In this document: piece after piece, positions 43,904 to 52,659 of the stretch
Layout: every line of letters begins with the position of its first letter
How positions within the stretch are numbered: position 1 is the stretch's first letter
Assembly: GCF_002975405.1 (NCBI RefSeq)
Contig: NZ_PCPS01000008.1
Location: 1-64,000, forward strand
DNA: 64,000 bases
Direction: 5' to 3'
Source: Arthrobacter sp. MYb229
GTDB taxonomy: Bacteria; Actinomycetota; Actinomycetes; Actinomycetales; Micrococcaceae
Position numbers and translations under genes: made by a program
Notes under the pieces: generated by a model
The model's database searches: none
What the model was told of the DNA's origin: nothing
The model's input: the letters and a program-made list of their open reading frames with translations, nothing else

Positions 43904-45319
43904 CTACCTGAGGTAAGTTCCCGAGACCCAGCCCGTCTTCGACTTGTACTTCACCGGGTACCAACCGGACTTCTTCGACCCGGTGACTTCGACCTTTTTG
44001 CCCTTCGGGATGGTCAGGATGATCTTTTTCTTGGTGCTGTTGCCGGTACGCATATTCAAGTTCGCCGTCGTCTGCTTGGCGCTGGTCTTTTTCTTTGGCG
44101 TGCTTTCGCTCTTCGGCTTGGACTTCTTCGGCGCGGAGGTATTGGCCAAGTACGTCCCGGAGACCCAGCCGGTCTTCGACTTGTAGGTCACCTGCAGCCA
44201 GCCGGAGGTGCTCTTGCCCGTGGCCTTGACGCGCTTGCCCTTCGGGATCGTGAGGATGACGCGGTTGCCCGTGCCGGCGTCGGTGCGCATGTTCAGGTTT
44301 GCGGTGGTCTTCTTCGTCGAACCGGTATTCTTCTTCGGCGCCGGTTTCTTCTTGGTTTCGGTCTTTGGCTTCGAGGTCTGCGGCATCGACACGTTGCTCA
44401 GGTAGGTCCCGGAGACCCAGCCGCTCTTGGACTTGTAGCTGACCTGGTACCAGCCGGATTTCTTGGAGCCGGTGAGCTTGATGGTCTTGCCTCGCGGGAT
44501 CGTGAGGACAACTCGATTGCCGGTCCCCACTCCGGTGCGCATATTCAGGTTCGCGGTGGTTCGCGCGGTGCCCTTGCCGGACTTGGGAGGGTTCTTCTTC
44601 GTGGCGGCCACACCGTGGAAGTGCTCGAAGGTTTTGGCGCCCGAATTTGTGTAGGACTTGGCCAGCGAGGTGCCGACATAGCGGAAGTGCCACGGCTCGT
44701 ACGCGTATCCGGTGACCGATTCCTGGCCTTTAGGGTAGCGCAGGATGAAGCCAAACTTGTGGGCGTTCTTCTTTGTCCATTTGCCGACGGGAGTGTTTTC
44801 GAAGCAGGACTGCAAGGCGCAGGCGCCATTGCTGTTACCTACGTCTGCGGCTAGTCCGGTCTGGTGCTCGCTGGTGCCGGGCCTAGCGGAGATGCGTTCG
44901 GCATACTTCTTGCCATACATCCTGGTGTATTGATTGAACAGCTGCGCTTGGCGGTCATAGGAGCGGTAGCCGCTGATCAGCTGGATGCGGACCCCGGACT
45001 TCTTGGCGTCCTTGACCATCTTGTTGTAGGCCTTGGCCGCCTCCGGGTGCAGCCGGATGCCGGTGCCCTGCACCTTACTGGTCTTCGGTACGTACTTCGC
45101 TGGCTTCAGCGGGTAGCTCTTATTGACGAAGACATCGAGGTGGCTTGGATTCCGGTCTAGCTTCCTGGCTGCGGCCACGGGCAACGAGGCGGGGTTCACC
45201 GCGGACTGTACTGCGCTTGGTTGGCCGGCGGCCATGGCCGGTCCGGGCAGTACTCCGAGCGCGAGGACCGTGCTGACGGAAAGAGCCATTAAAAGCTTGG
45301 TGCGAGAATATTTGGGCAT
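43904..45319 (-). CDS. Secreted D-alanyl-D-alanine carboxypeptidase (VanY/M15) with three SH3 repeats
   Basis: A 471-residue exported protein. Residues 1-31 form a signal peptide ending PGPAMAAG. The M15 peptidase domain (~60-225) has RIQLISGYRSYDRQAQLFNQY and the zinc ligands in GTSEHQTGLAADVGN and YEPWHFRYVG. Three bacterial SH3 domains follow (each starting TTANLNMRTG-like and ending GWVSGTYL), at ~250-315, ~330-400 and ~410-471, joined by Lys/Pro/Thr-rich linkers. It would trim peptidoglycan side chains at the cell wall. ATG 45319. Confidence 0.92.
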   Translation of the reverse strand: MPKYSRTKLLMALSVSTVLALGVLPGPAMAAGQPSAVQSAVNPASLPVAAARKLDRNPSHLDVFVNKSYPLKPAKYVPKTSKVQGTGIRLHPEAAKAYNKMVKDAKKSGVRIQLISGYRSYDRQAQLFNQYTRMYGKKYAERISARPGTSEHQTGLAADVGNSNGACALQSCFENTPVGKWTKKNAHKFGFILRYPKGQESVTGYAYEPWHFRYVGTSLAKSYTNSGAKTFEHFHGVAATKKNPPKSGKGTARTTANLNMRTGVGTGNRVVLTIPRGKTIKLTGSKKSGWYQVSYKSKSGWVSGTYLSNVSMPQTSKPKTETKKKPAPKKNTGSTKKTTANLNMRTDAGTGNRVILTIPKGKRVKATGKSTSGWLQVTYKSKTGWVSGTYLANTSAPKKSKPKSESTPKKKTSAKQTTANLNMRTGNSTKKKIILTIPKGKKVEVTGSKKSGWYPVKYKSKTGWVSGTYLR

Positions 45320-45560
45320 CTCGTGTCGCTCCGTAGTCCGAGTGATGATGATTCATTCGACCATCCTTGACCATGTGTGGGCAAGGGTTCAAGTGACTTA
45401 TTGCGCAAAGTTCGTCTGCCGATTGTTGTTTATTGCGGCGAGTGACAAAACTAAATTCACCTATAGGGCATGGATTTAATCGGCCTGATGCCACGTGAGC
45501 GTGAGATCCTGTGAACTATCGAGTCTTCATCGGACCCACAATTTTGGTAAGTTATCCATC

Positions 45561-46073
45561 ATGCAGATCAGGCAAGAAGTCTTCGATGACAGGGCGGGAA
45601 TCTACGCTGTGACGCATGCGGCCTTCAGCAAGGACGACCATCTGGTCGAGCCGATCGAGGTCGGATTAGTGCAACGGCTTTTTGATTGCAACGCCTATTC
45701 GCCGACCTTTTCGCTGGTGGCGACGAACGACAAAACGGTGATAGCGCATGTGATTGCCACCTGGGGTACGGTCGATGGGAAACACAGCCTGCTGGGCCTT
45801 GGGCCCCTTGCGGTAGCACCCGAATACCAGAATATGGGCGCAGGGACCGCGCTGATGCAGGCCATCTCGGACCGCGCGGAAAATGAACGCATTTCCGGGA
45901 TCGTGTTGCTGGGCGCGACGAAGTACTACCAGCGCTTCGGCTACGAGCCGGCCATCGCCCGCGGCATTATTCCCACGCAGCGTTCGTGGGGAGATAACTT
46001 CATGGTTCGCGTTTTTGACGAGCGAAGCCTGCCCGCCGGACAGTATCGGTACGCCTCCCCGTTTGGGTGTTGA
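45561..46073 (+). CDS. GNAT-family N-acetyltransferase
   Basis: A 170-residue acetyltransferase. LGLGPLAVAPEYQNMGAGTALMQ is the acetyl-CoA-binding motif (Q-x-x-G-x-G/A), and GIVLLGATKYYQRFGYEPA is the typical C-terminal strand-helix. This form resembles YhbS-type proteins. ATG 45561; the ribosome site is weak. It ends 1 bp before the convergent arsR stop. Substrate unknown. Confidence 0.87.
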   Translation: MQIRQEVFDDRAGIYAVTHAAFSKDDHLVEPIEVGLVQRLFDCNAYSPTFSLVATNDKTVIAHVIATWGTVDGKHSLLGLGPLAVAPEYQNMGAGTALMQAISDRAENERISGIVLLGATKYYQRFGYEPAIARGIIPTQRSWGDNFMVRVFDERSLPAGQYRYASPFGC

Positions 46074-46074
46074 G

Positions 46075-46446
46075 CTAACTCTTGAGTTCCAGGGTCCGGG
46101 CTAGTTCGCCCAGGGCTCCGGGCACCACGGAGTAGTAGGCCCAGACTCCGCGTTTCTCACGGTGCAAGAGGCCCGCGTCCACCAGGATCTTCAGATGGTG
46201 GGAGACCGTGGGCTGCTTGAGTCCCAGCGGTTCGGAGAAGTCGCAGACGCAGGTTTCGGCCTCGGCGCTGGAGGAAATGATGGACAGGATGCGCAGCCGG
46301 TTTGGATCGGCCAGCGCCTTGAAGCGCGCGGCCAAGAGCTCGGCATCGGAAGCGTTCAGTGACGGTTGGCCACTCTCGGGCACGCAGCATCCGGGGCCCT
46401 GGGAAAGGTCGGTGCGGTTGGTTTCGAGTACGACGTTTTGTGGCAT
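46075..46446 (-). CDS. arsR: ArsR-family arsenic repressor
   Basis: A 123-residue winged-helix repressor. AARFKALADPNRLRILSII and EPLGLKQPTVSHHLKILVDAGLL form the fold. The arsenite-binding pair is C66 and C68 (ETCVCDF), as in E. coli ELCVCDL, and an extra C20-C21 pair sits in the N-terminal arm. ATG 46446 follows GGAAGAA. Divergent from acr3, which it should repress until arsenite binds. Confidence 0.92.
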   Translation of the reverse strand: MPQNVVLETNRTDLSQGPGCCVPESGQPSLNASDAELLAARFKALADPNRLRILSIISSSAEAETCVCDFSEPLGLKQPTVSHHLKILVDAGLLHREKRGVWAYYSVVPGALGELARTLELKS

Positions 46447-46478
46447 CCTTGTGTTTCTTCCTGAACGGCTACGGGCAG

Positions 46479-46541
46479 ATCGATCATATTGACAACCTTC
46501 GATGCATCTCATCATACTAGGTATATCGATATTCTTCGATG
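46479..46541. promoter_or_regulatory. arsR/acr3 divergent promoter region with repeats
   Basis: For acr3, -35 TTGACA (46489-46494) and -10 CATACT (46513-46518) are 18 bp apart. TTCGATG occurs at 46498-46504 and 46535-46541, and ATCGAT at 46479-46484 and 46525-46530; these are likely parts of the ArsR operator. Confidence 0.55.
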
Positions 46542-46561
46542 TCTATGATTTGGATGTACTC

Positions 46562-47662
46562 GTGAGTCAATCTGTAGCGCCCGTTGACACCGCCAAGGTG
46601 GCAGCAAAAATGTCGACCCTTGATCGCTATCTAGCCGTCTGGATCCTCGCCGCAATGGTCATTGGCCTTGCCTTGGGGCGCGTGATTCCCGGGCTGGGTG
46701 AGGCGTTGGACTCCCTGCAAGTTGCCGGGGTTTCACTGCCTATCGCCATCGGTTTGCTGGTGATGATGTATCCGGTTTTGGCCAAGGTGCGCTATGACCA
46801 GACGCATCGGGTAATCGGCGACAAGAAGCTGATGATTACCTCGCTGCTGATCAACTGGATCCTTGCCCCGGCATTCATGTTCGTGCTGGCCTGGGTATTC
46901 CTGCCCGATTTGCCCGAATACCGCACCGGCCTGATTATCGTCGGTCTGGCGCGCTGCATTGCCATGGTGCTGATCTGGAACGACCTGGCCTGCGGCGACA
47001 GCGAAGCGGCCGCGGTGCTGGTGGCGATCAACTCGGTATTCCAGGTATTCGCCTTCGGCGTGCTCGGCTGGTTCTACCTGCAGGTGCTGCCGGGCTGGCT
47101 GGGACTGGAAACCACGAGCGCGCAATTCTCCGTCTGGGCCATTACGCTCTCGGTGCTGGTCTTCCTCGGCATCCCGCTGCTCGCCGGATTCCTCACCCGC
47201 ACGCTGGGCGAAAGGGCCAAGGGGCGCGAATGGTACGAGTCGCGCTTCCTGCCAAAGATCGGCCCGTTGGCGCTCTACGGCTTGCTGTTCACCATTGTGC
47301 TGCTCTTCGCGCTGCAGGGGGACACCATCATTTCCCGTCCGTGGGATGTGGCCCGCATGGCCGTGCCGCTGCTGACCTACTTCGTGGTGGTCTTCGGGGC
47401 CAGCATGCTGATCGGTTGGGCGCTGAAGCTCGGATACGCGCGCACCACCACCTTGTCCTTCACCGCGGCCGGCAACAACTTCGAACTGGCCATCGCGGTG
47501 GCCATCGCCACCTTCGGCGTCACCAGCGGCCAGGCGCTTGCCGGCGTCGTCGGACCGCTGATCGAGGTGCCAATCCTGGTTGCCCTGGTCTACGTGGCGC
47601 TTTGGTCGCGCAAATTCTTCCCCACCCAAGTCCTCGCCAACTCGGCACCTAGCAAAGGCTAA
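46562..47662 (+). CDS. acr3: ACR3-type arsenite efflux permease
   Basis: A 366-residue, 10-span arsenite permease. The conserved transport Cys is C132 in GLARCIAMVLIWNDLACGD; FTAAGNNFELAIAVAIATFG is the second key span. DRYLAVWILAAMVIGLALG is the usual first span. GTG at 46562 is the best supported start (an ATG at the MSTLDRYL position is possible); an upstream frame to 46502 would run through the promoter. First gene of the resistance operon. Confidence 0.93.
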   Translation: MSQSVAPVDTAKVAAKMSTLDRYLAVWILAAMVIGLALGRVIPGLGEALDSLQVAGVSLPIAIGLLVMMYPVLAKVRYDQTHRVIGDKKLMITSLLINWILAPAFMFVLAWVFLPDLPEYRTGLIIVGLARCIAMVLIWNDLACGDSEAAAVLVAINSVFQVFAFGVLGWFYLQVLPGWLGLETTSAQFSVWAITLSVLVFLGIPLLAGFLTRTLGERAKGREWYESRFLPKIGPLALYGLLFTIVLLFALQGDTIISRPWDVARMAVPLLTYFVVVFGASMLIGWALKLGYARTTTLSFTAAGNNFELAIAVAIATFGVTSGQALAGVVGPLIEVPILVALVYVALWSRKFFPTQVLANSAPSKG

Positions 47663-47666
47663 GATC

Positions 47667-48086
47667 TTGTCTACTCCTCTAAAGAAGCCATCGGTCCTGT
47701 TCGTCTGCGTGCACAACGCCGGCCGCTCGCAGATGGCGGCAGCATTCTTGTCCAACCTCTCGGATGGTCGCATCGAGGTCCGCTCGGCCGGCTCGGCTCC
47801 GGCCGCGGAAATCAACCCTTCCGCCGTGGCCGCGATGACCGAGGTGGGCATCGACATGTCCGCCGAGGTGCCGAAGGTGCTGACCACCGAAGCAGTCAAG
47901 GAATCCGACGTGGTCATCACCATGGGCTGCGGAGACACCTGCCCAGTCTTCCCGGGCAAGCGCTACGAAGACTGGGTGCTTGAGGACCCGGCCGGGCAAG
48001 GCATCGATGGAGTGCGCCCGATCCGCGACGAGATTCGCGCACGCATCGAAAACCTCATCACCGAATTGCTCGAAAACAAAGTCTAG
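47667..48086 (+). CDS. arsC: Arsenate reductase (low-molecular-weight phosphatase type)
   Basis: A 139-residue reductase. FVCVHNAGRSQ is the phosphatase-like P-loop with the catalytic C14; C88 and C92 (MGCGDTCPVF) are the resolving pair seen in thioredoxin-linked ArsC, and TEAVKESDVVITMG, then KRYEDWVLEDPAGQ, are typical. TTG 47667 has AAAGG 8 bp upstream and starts 4 bp after the acr3 stop. Makes arsenite for Acr3 to export. Confidence 0.93.
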   Translation: MSTPLKKPSVLFVCVHNAGRSQMAAAFLSNLSDGRIEVRSAGSAPAAEINPSAVAAMTEVGIDMSAEVPKVLTTEAVKESDVVITMGCGDTCPVFPGKRYEDWVLEDPAGQGIDGVRPIRDEIRARIENLITELLENKV

Positions 48087-48107
48087 AGTTTGTAGCGAAG
48101 GAGCACC

Positions 48108-49559
48108 ATGGAATCCCAGTTCCCCGTCGTCGTCATCGGCGCCGGCCCCATCGGCTTGGCGGCCGCAGCGCACCTGCTCGAACGCGGACAGGCGGTTCGC
48201 GTCCTGGAAGCCGGAGCAAGCGCCGGAGCCGCCATCAAGCAGTGGGGGCATATCAAGCTGTTCTCCACCTGGCGCTACAACATCGACGAGGCCAGCCGCC
48301 GGCTGCTCGAAACCCCGACCGAGCACTACGCTGGCGACTGGCAGGCGCCGAATCCCAAGCGCCTGCCCACCGGTGCGGAGCTGGTCTCCGAATACCTTGA
48401 GCCATTGGCCGCCCACCCGCAGCTGCGCGAAGCCATCGGCTACGGGCAGCGAGTCACCTCGGTCAGCCGGGTGAGCGCCGAGGGCGGCGGGCTGGACAAG
48501 GGACGTTCGGCCGCGCGCGACGAATCGTTGTTCCTGGTCCGGGTCGAAACCGCGGACGGCGCAACCGAGCTGACGGCGCGTGCGGTCATCGATGCCTCCG
48601 GAACCTGGGAAACTCCCAACCCGATTGGCCGCTCGGGTCTCCGCGCGTTCGGTGAAGAAACGGCGAGAAGCGAAGGTTTCATCACCTCGCCCTTGCCGGA
48701 TCCCTTGGGCGCCGATGCGCAGCGTTTTGCAGGCAAGAGGGTGCTGGTGCTCGGAGCCGGGCACTCGGCCGCCAACACCTTGATCCTCTTGGGACGGCTG
48801 AAGCAGCAGAATCCGGAAACCCAACTTCTCTGGGGACTGCGTGGGCAGGCTAACCCGGTTCGCCTCTACGGCGGCGGATCCGCCGATGAACTGCCGGCTC
48901 GTGGCCAGCTGGGCACAAGCCTGCGACGCCAGGTGGAGACCGGACAGGTGACCTTGCTCGAACACGTCTCGGTGCGCGAGCTGCACTCGGCAGAAAGCTT
49001 GCAGGTGTCGCTCGCCGATGGGCGCGAGCTCGAGGTTGACTTCGTGGTGCCTGCCACCGGCTTCCGCCCCGACCTGAGCATGCTTTCCGAGCTGCGCCTG
49101 GATCTGGACCTCGCGGTGGAAGCACCGCGTGAACTGGGCCCGCTGATCGATCCCGAGTTCCATAGCTGCGGCACCGTCTCGGCCCACGGCGAACGAGTAC
49201 TGGGGCACCCGGAGAAGAACTTCTACATTGCCGGCATGAAGAGCTACGGCCGCGCCCCGACGTTCCTGTTGGCTACCGGATACGAGCAGGTTCGCTCGCT
49301 GGCCGCCGCCCTGTCCGGAGACCGCACCGCGGCGGATCAGGTGGAACTGGATTTGCCGGAAACCGGAGTGTGCTCCACCGACACCGGCAACTCCTGCGAG
49401 GTGCCGGCAGCCTCCGCCGCCGGAGCGAGCAGCTGTTCCGCAGAATCGGCCCAAGCGCCTGCGCAGGAGGACTCCTGCTGCTCGGCTCCTGTGCCGGTGA
49501 GCTTCGGGATAGCCACCGGAACCCAGCATGGATTCGCCGAACTGGTTGAGCGGACTTAA
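48108..49559 (+). CDS. FAD-dependent oxidoreductase of the ars operon, Cys-rich tail
   Basis: A 483-residue flavoprotein. VVVIGAGPIGLAAAAHLLERG binds FAD, VLVLGAGHSAANTLILLG is the NADPH loop, and DASGTWETPNP and VVPATGFRPDLSM are typical of ArsO-like monooxygenases or thioredoxin-reductase-like enzymes in actinobacterial ars operons. The last ~60 residues are unusual: five cysteines at 422, 430, 443, 457 and 458 in an Ala/Ser-rich tail. ATG 48108 follows GAAGGAG. Precise activity (ArsO or ArsT type) is not settled. Confidence 0.82.
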   Translation: MESQFPVVVIGAGPIGLAAAAHLLERGQAVRVLEAGASAGAAIKQWGHIKLFSTWRYNIDEASRRLLETPTEHYAGDWQAPNPKRLPTGAELVSEYLEPLAAHPQLREAIGYGQRVTSVSRVSAEGGGLDKGRSAARDESLFLVRVETADGATELTARAVIDASGTWETPNPIGRSGLRAFGEETARSEGFITSPLPDPLGADAQRFAGKRVLVLGAGHSAANTLILLGRLKQQNPETQLLWGLRGQANPVRLYGGGSADELPARGQLGTSLRRQVETGQVTLLEHVSVRELHSAESLQVSLADGRELEVDFVVPATGFRPDLSMLSELRLDLDLAVEAPRELGPLIDPEFHSCGTVSAHGERVLGHPEKNFYIAGMKSYGRAPTFLLATGYEQVRSLAAALSGDRTAADQVELDLPETGVCSTDTGNSCEVPAASAAGASSCSAESAQAPAQEDSCCSAPVPVSFGIATGTQHGFAELVERT

Positions 49560-49603
49560 CCGCAACCGTTGACGTGCGGAGGGCTGCCGGGTAAGGATGC
49601 AGT

Positions 49604-50080
49604 ATGGAAACTAATCTGCCGTCCGAACCGCTGTCCTTCGACGTCACCGGCCGCATCTCCACCTCGTGCCACGAGGTCTACGAAGCCGTGGCGGATCCGG
49701 AAAAACTATCCGCCTACTTCACTACCGGGGGAGCGCAGGGACGCTTGGAAACCGGCGCCGAAGTCAGCTGGGATTTCCACGATTTCCCGGGCCGCTTCCC
49801 GGTGCAGGTGCTCGAAGCCATTCCGGACGAGCTCATCGTGTTGAAATGGGCGGGCGAGGGTGTCGCCGCGGACGACGGAATGAACACCGTCACCTTCGAA
49901 TTCGAAGCGATCGACGATGCTGCGCGAACCAAGGTGAAGATCACCGAGTCGGGATGGCTCTCCTCGCCGCAGGGGCTCACCGGGGCCTTCGGCAATTGCG
50001 AGGGCTGGACCGGGATGCTCTGCGCGATGAAGATCTGGCTGGAGCATGGAATTAATCTGCGCGAAGGTTTCTACAAGTAA
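49604..50080 (+). CDS. SRPBCC (AHSA1-like) domain protein
   Basis: A 158-residue START/AHSA1-fold protein. VTGRISTSCHEVYEAVADPEKLSAYFTTG at the N-terminus, VSWDFHDFPGRFPVQVLEAIP and the C-terminal helix NCEGWTGMLCAMKIWLEHG match the family, which binds hydrophobic ligands. ATG 49604 with a weak ribosome site. It follows the ars flavoprotein by 44 bp; whether it belongs to that operon is unclear. Confidence 0.82.
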   Translation: METNLPSEPLSFDVTGRISTSCHEVYEAVADPEKLSAYFTTGGAQGRLETGAEVSWDFHDFPGRFPVQVLEAIPDELIVLKWAGEGVAADDGMNTVTFEFEAIDDAARTKVKITESGWLSSPQGLTGAFGNCEGWTGMLCAMKIWLEHGINLREGFYK

Positions 50081-50086
50081 TTATGG

Positions 50087-50416
50087 CTACTCCATCAGGG
50101 GCCGGATCTCCACGCTCCCGTAGGGCAGATGCGGCATGCGCCGGGCAATTTCCTGGGCCTGCGCTTCATCGGAGACCTTGATCGCGTGCACGGCGAATAC
50201 GATTTCCGCTTCAGTGTCCAACTCGGCGTTGCTTTCCTGCGAGCACACCGAGCCGCGGTCCTGGAGGGCATAGGCCGAGATCAGGATGTCTTCGGAGCGC
50301 AATTGGGCATCCAGCGATTCCCACTGGAGCATTTCCGCATCGAACTCTTCGCTCGGCGGTTGCGGGCCGCTGCCCGGAAGATAGCGGTGGATCAGAAGGT
50401 GCGTTGCGATGTTCAT
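50087..50416 (-). CDS. YCII-related (DGPF-type) small protein
   Basis: A 109-residue protein with the ferredoxin-like YciI fold. THLLIHRYLPGSGP, LISAYALQDRGSV, the IVFAVHAIKVSDEAQAQEIARRM block and the C-terminal YGSVEIRPLME match DGPF/YCII proteins usually found beside ECF sigma factors; none is here. ATG 50416 has AGGAG upstream. Function unknown. Confidence 0.75.
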   Translation of the reverse strand: MNIATHLLIHRYLPGSGPQPPSEEFDAEMLQWESLDAQLRSEDILISAYALQDRGSVCSQESNAELDTEAEIVFAVHAIKVSDEAQAQEIARRMPHLPYGSVEIRPLME

Positions 50417-50588
50417 GAGAACTCCTGCACGTCGGTTGGTTGCTGCCACAGACGATACCGGATCGGGCCTGCATGTACAGGGGGAGTTGTTCCGATTGGG
50501 CAAATCGTCGCCGGGAATTCACTTCTCGAGGAATGCCGGGATAAATCTCAGCATGTCATTAGCGCTGGGGACCTAAGCTGAGTGGATA

Positions 50589-50627
50589 CGCCAAAGGGCT
50601 GCCGGTACTTAATTGGTAGCCCTTTTG
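50589..50627 (-). terminator. Terminator after the LLM-marR operon
   Basis: Hairpin with arms CCAAAGGGCTGCC and GGTAGCCCTTTTGG (one bulge) in the gap after the marR stop. Confidence 0.6.
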
Positions 50628-50644
50628 GCATGAACTTGCAGTCC

Positions 50645-51103
50645 CTACTCCACGGCGTTGCGCAGCTTGGTGCTCAACCGTTGGAGCTCGATGAATTCTT
50701 CTTCGCTCAATGCCTCGCCCATCAGCCGATGCAGCTGCTTGACGTGAGCCCGGCCGATGTCCCGCTGCGTGGCCAGGCCCGCTTCGGTGAGCCTGATCCG
50801 GCTCGCCCGCTGATCGGTGGGATCGGTGCACCGGGAGACCAGCCCGCGCTCTTCGAGGCGAGTGATCATCCGGCTCAGGCTGGGCTGGGAGATCAGCAGG
50901 TGCTTATTCAAATCCACCAACCGAGTCTCGTTCTCCGGTGCGTGGCGCAGGTTGAACAACACGTCGTACTCCCGGATGGAGAGCTTGGCGAATTCGGGCA
51001 TCGCGGTGATCTGGCGCATCACCGCGACCTGCGCCCGGAACAGCGCCTCCCACGCGTCGGTGGTGACCTTCAACGAGGCCTGGGTGCTACTGGTCCCGGT
51101 CAC
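50645..51103 (-). CDS. MarR-family regulator
   Basis: A ~152-residue MarR protein. FAKLSIREYDVLFNLRHAPE, LISQPSLSRMITRLEERGLV and STDQRASRIRLTEAGLATQR-type residues form the winged helix. GTG at 51103 overlaps the end of the oxidoreductase gene by 17 bp and has GAAGGAG 10 bp upstream; a longer frame from 51190 lies wholly inside the oxidoreductase. Probably autoregulates through the inverted repeat at 52273-52284. Confidence 0.85.
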   Translation of the reverse strand: MTGTSSTQASLKVTTDAWEALFRAQVAVMRQITAMPEFAKLSIREYDVLFNLRHAPENETRLVDLNKHLLISQPSLSRMITRLEERGLVSRCTDPTDQRASRIRLTEAGLATQRDIGRAHVKQLHRLMGEALSEEEFIELQRLSTKLRNAVE

Positions 51104-52223
51104 TGACTTCTGGCTCCTTCGGGGCGTTGGCTTGCTCGGCTTCCAGTTTAGCCTTGCGGGCAGCCACGCGGCCCACGTGGGTTGGGGCATCGGCGATATC
51201 CGGGGCCGCCCGCGATGCCATTTCCTTCTTCAGCTCCGGCAATACGTACTCGCCGAACATATCCAGCTGGTTCAGCACGGTCTTCAGCGGCAACCCGGCA
51301 TGGTCGATGAGGAACAGCTGGCGCTGGTAGTCGCCGAAGTACTCCTGGAAGCTCAGGGTCTTCTCCAATACCTGCTGCGGGGAGCCGACGGTGAGCGGGG
51401 TCTGCGCGGTGAAGTCCTCCATGGATGGGCCGTGTCCGTAGACCGGGGCGTTGTCGAAGTACGGACGGAATTCCTTGACCGCCTGCTGGGAATCCTTGGC
51501 CATGTAGAACTGGCCGCCCAAGCCGACGACCGCCTGGTGCGCCTTGCCGTGGCCGTAGTGCTCGTAGCGCTCACGGTAGAGGTCGATCAGCTGCTTGTAG
51601 TGCTCCTTGGGCCAGAAGATGTTGTTGGCGAAGAAGCCGTCCCCGTAGTAGGCGGCGATCTCTGCCACCTGCGGGGTGCGGATCGAGCCGTGCCAGACGA
51701 ACGGCGCCACGTCGTCCAGCGGGCGCGGGGTGGAGGTGAAATTCTGCAGCGGGGTGCGGAACTTGCCTTCCCAGTTCACCACGTCTTCATCCCAGAGTCG
51801 GCGCAGCAGGTCGTAGTTCTCCACGGTGAGGTTCACCGAGTCCTGCATGTTCTTGCCGAACCATGGGTAGACCGGACCGGTGTTGCCGCGTCCCAGCACC
51901 AGGTCCACGCGTCCGTTGGACAGGTTCTGCAGCATCGCGAAGTCCTCGGCGATCTTCACCGGGTCGTTCGTGGTGATCAGCGTGGTCGCCGTGGAGAGGA
52001 TGATGCGTTCGGTCTGCGCGGCGATGTAGGCCAGCGTGGTAGTGGGCGAGGAGGAGAAGAATGGGCGGTTGTGGTGCTCGCCGATGGCGAAGACATCCAT
52101 GCCGATCTCTTCGACCTTCTTGGCGATGGCTACCGAAGCGTCGATGCGCTCTTTTTCGGTTGGCATCTTGCCGGTGGTCGGGTCGCGGGTGATGTCGCTG
52201 ACTGAAAAGACTCCGAATTGCAT
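51087..52223 (-). CDS. LLM-class flavin-dependent oxidoreductase
   Basis: A 378-residue bacterial luciferase-like monooxygenase. MQFGVFSVSDI, FAIGEHHNRPFFSSSP, LSTATTLITTNDPVKIAEDF and LGRGNTGPVYPWFG are family blocks that bind reduced FMN or F420. The C-terminal ~40 residues are a charged, Ala/Glu-rich tail. ATG 52223 has TAGGAGC upstream. Substrate unknown; the linked MarR suggests response to an aromatic or toxic compound. Confidence 0.88.
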   Translation of the reverse strand: MQFGVFSVSDITRDPTTGKMPTEKERIDASVAIAKKVEEIGMDVFAIGEHHNRPFFSSSPTTTLAYIAAQTERIILSTATTLITTNDPVKIAEDFAMLQNLSNGRVDLVLGRGNTGPVYPWFGKNMQDSVNLTVENYDLLRRLWDEDVVNWEGKFRTPLQNFTSTPRPLDDVAPFVWHGSIRTPQVAEIAAYYGDGFFANNIFWPKEHYKQLIDLYRERYEHYGHGKAHQAVVGLGGQFYMAKDSQQAVKEFRPYFDNAPVYGHGPSMEDFTAQTPLTVGSPQQVLEKTLSFQEYFGDYQRQLFLIDHAGLPLKTVLNQLDMFGEYVLPELKKEMASRAAPDIADAPTHVGRVAARKAKLEAEQANAPKEPEVSDRDQ

Positions 52224-52265
52224 GTCCGCTCCTAAGCTGTCGAGATACGCTGTGTGCTTACCTCT

Positions 52266-52294
52266 AATTTATATGCGTATGCATGTAATAACAA
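52266..52294 (-). promoter_or_regulatory. Promoter of the LLM-marR operon with a repeat in its spacer
   Basis: Minus strand -35 TTGTTA (52294-52289), 17-bp spacer, -10 TAAATT (52271-52266). An inverted repeat ATGC-N4-GCAT (52273-52284) fills the spacer and may be the MarR site. Confidence 0.5.
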
Positions 52295-52596
52295 GTTGAT
52301 GCGTCAAATATTCCCTGAGGTGGAGTATGGCGTCGGACACGCGCCTGTGCGAGAGTTCGGAAAATTGCGCATTCGAAGCAGTGCCACCCTATGCGGATTG
52401 AATGCTTGGTAGTTGCCGGCGAGTGCGGGTTGCGGTGGTGGGTGGCGTGTTGACCCGAGGATCTGCAGTCCGCATTATTGAACCGCAGTAGTGGCCAACT
52501 TGCCCATTGCATCGTTGCGTGCCATCGGGGCCGTCGGCTGAAGCTTGGGCTGACCCTCATCCGTTAGTTGGTTATGAGGTGAATTCTAGGCATCGC

Positions 52597-52649
52597 AATG
52601 TAGCTATTTGCACTCACTGTATGCGATAATGTTTATAAGTAGCTACATT
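52597..52649 (+). promoter_or_regulatory. hipBA operator/promoter
   Basis: A perfect 10-bp inverted repeat AATGTAGCTA (52597-52606) and TAGCTACATT (52640-52649), 33 bp apart, each with the palindromic core TAGCTA. A -10 TTATAA with extended TGT lies between the arms at 52633-52638, and TTGCAC at 52608 may be the -35. The arms are placed for HipB dimers to cover the promoter. Confidence 0.65.
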
Positions 52650-52659
52650 AGGAGCTTAA

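Larger units (their letters stand above)
52224..52659. other. 436-bp divergent region between LLM gene and hipB
   Basis: Contains the LLM promoter at one end and the hip operator at the other (52597-52649). Between ~52300 and ~52590 nothing recognisable was seen. Confidence 0.5.

Noticed and set aside
47679-49565. 628-codon minus-strand frame
   Set aside because: Antisense shadow of arsC and the flavoprotein gene.
52264-52560. 98-codon minus-strand frame in the LLM/hipB gap
   Set aside because: No ribosome site, no family likeness, and it overlaps the LLM promoter.
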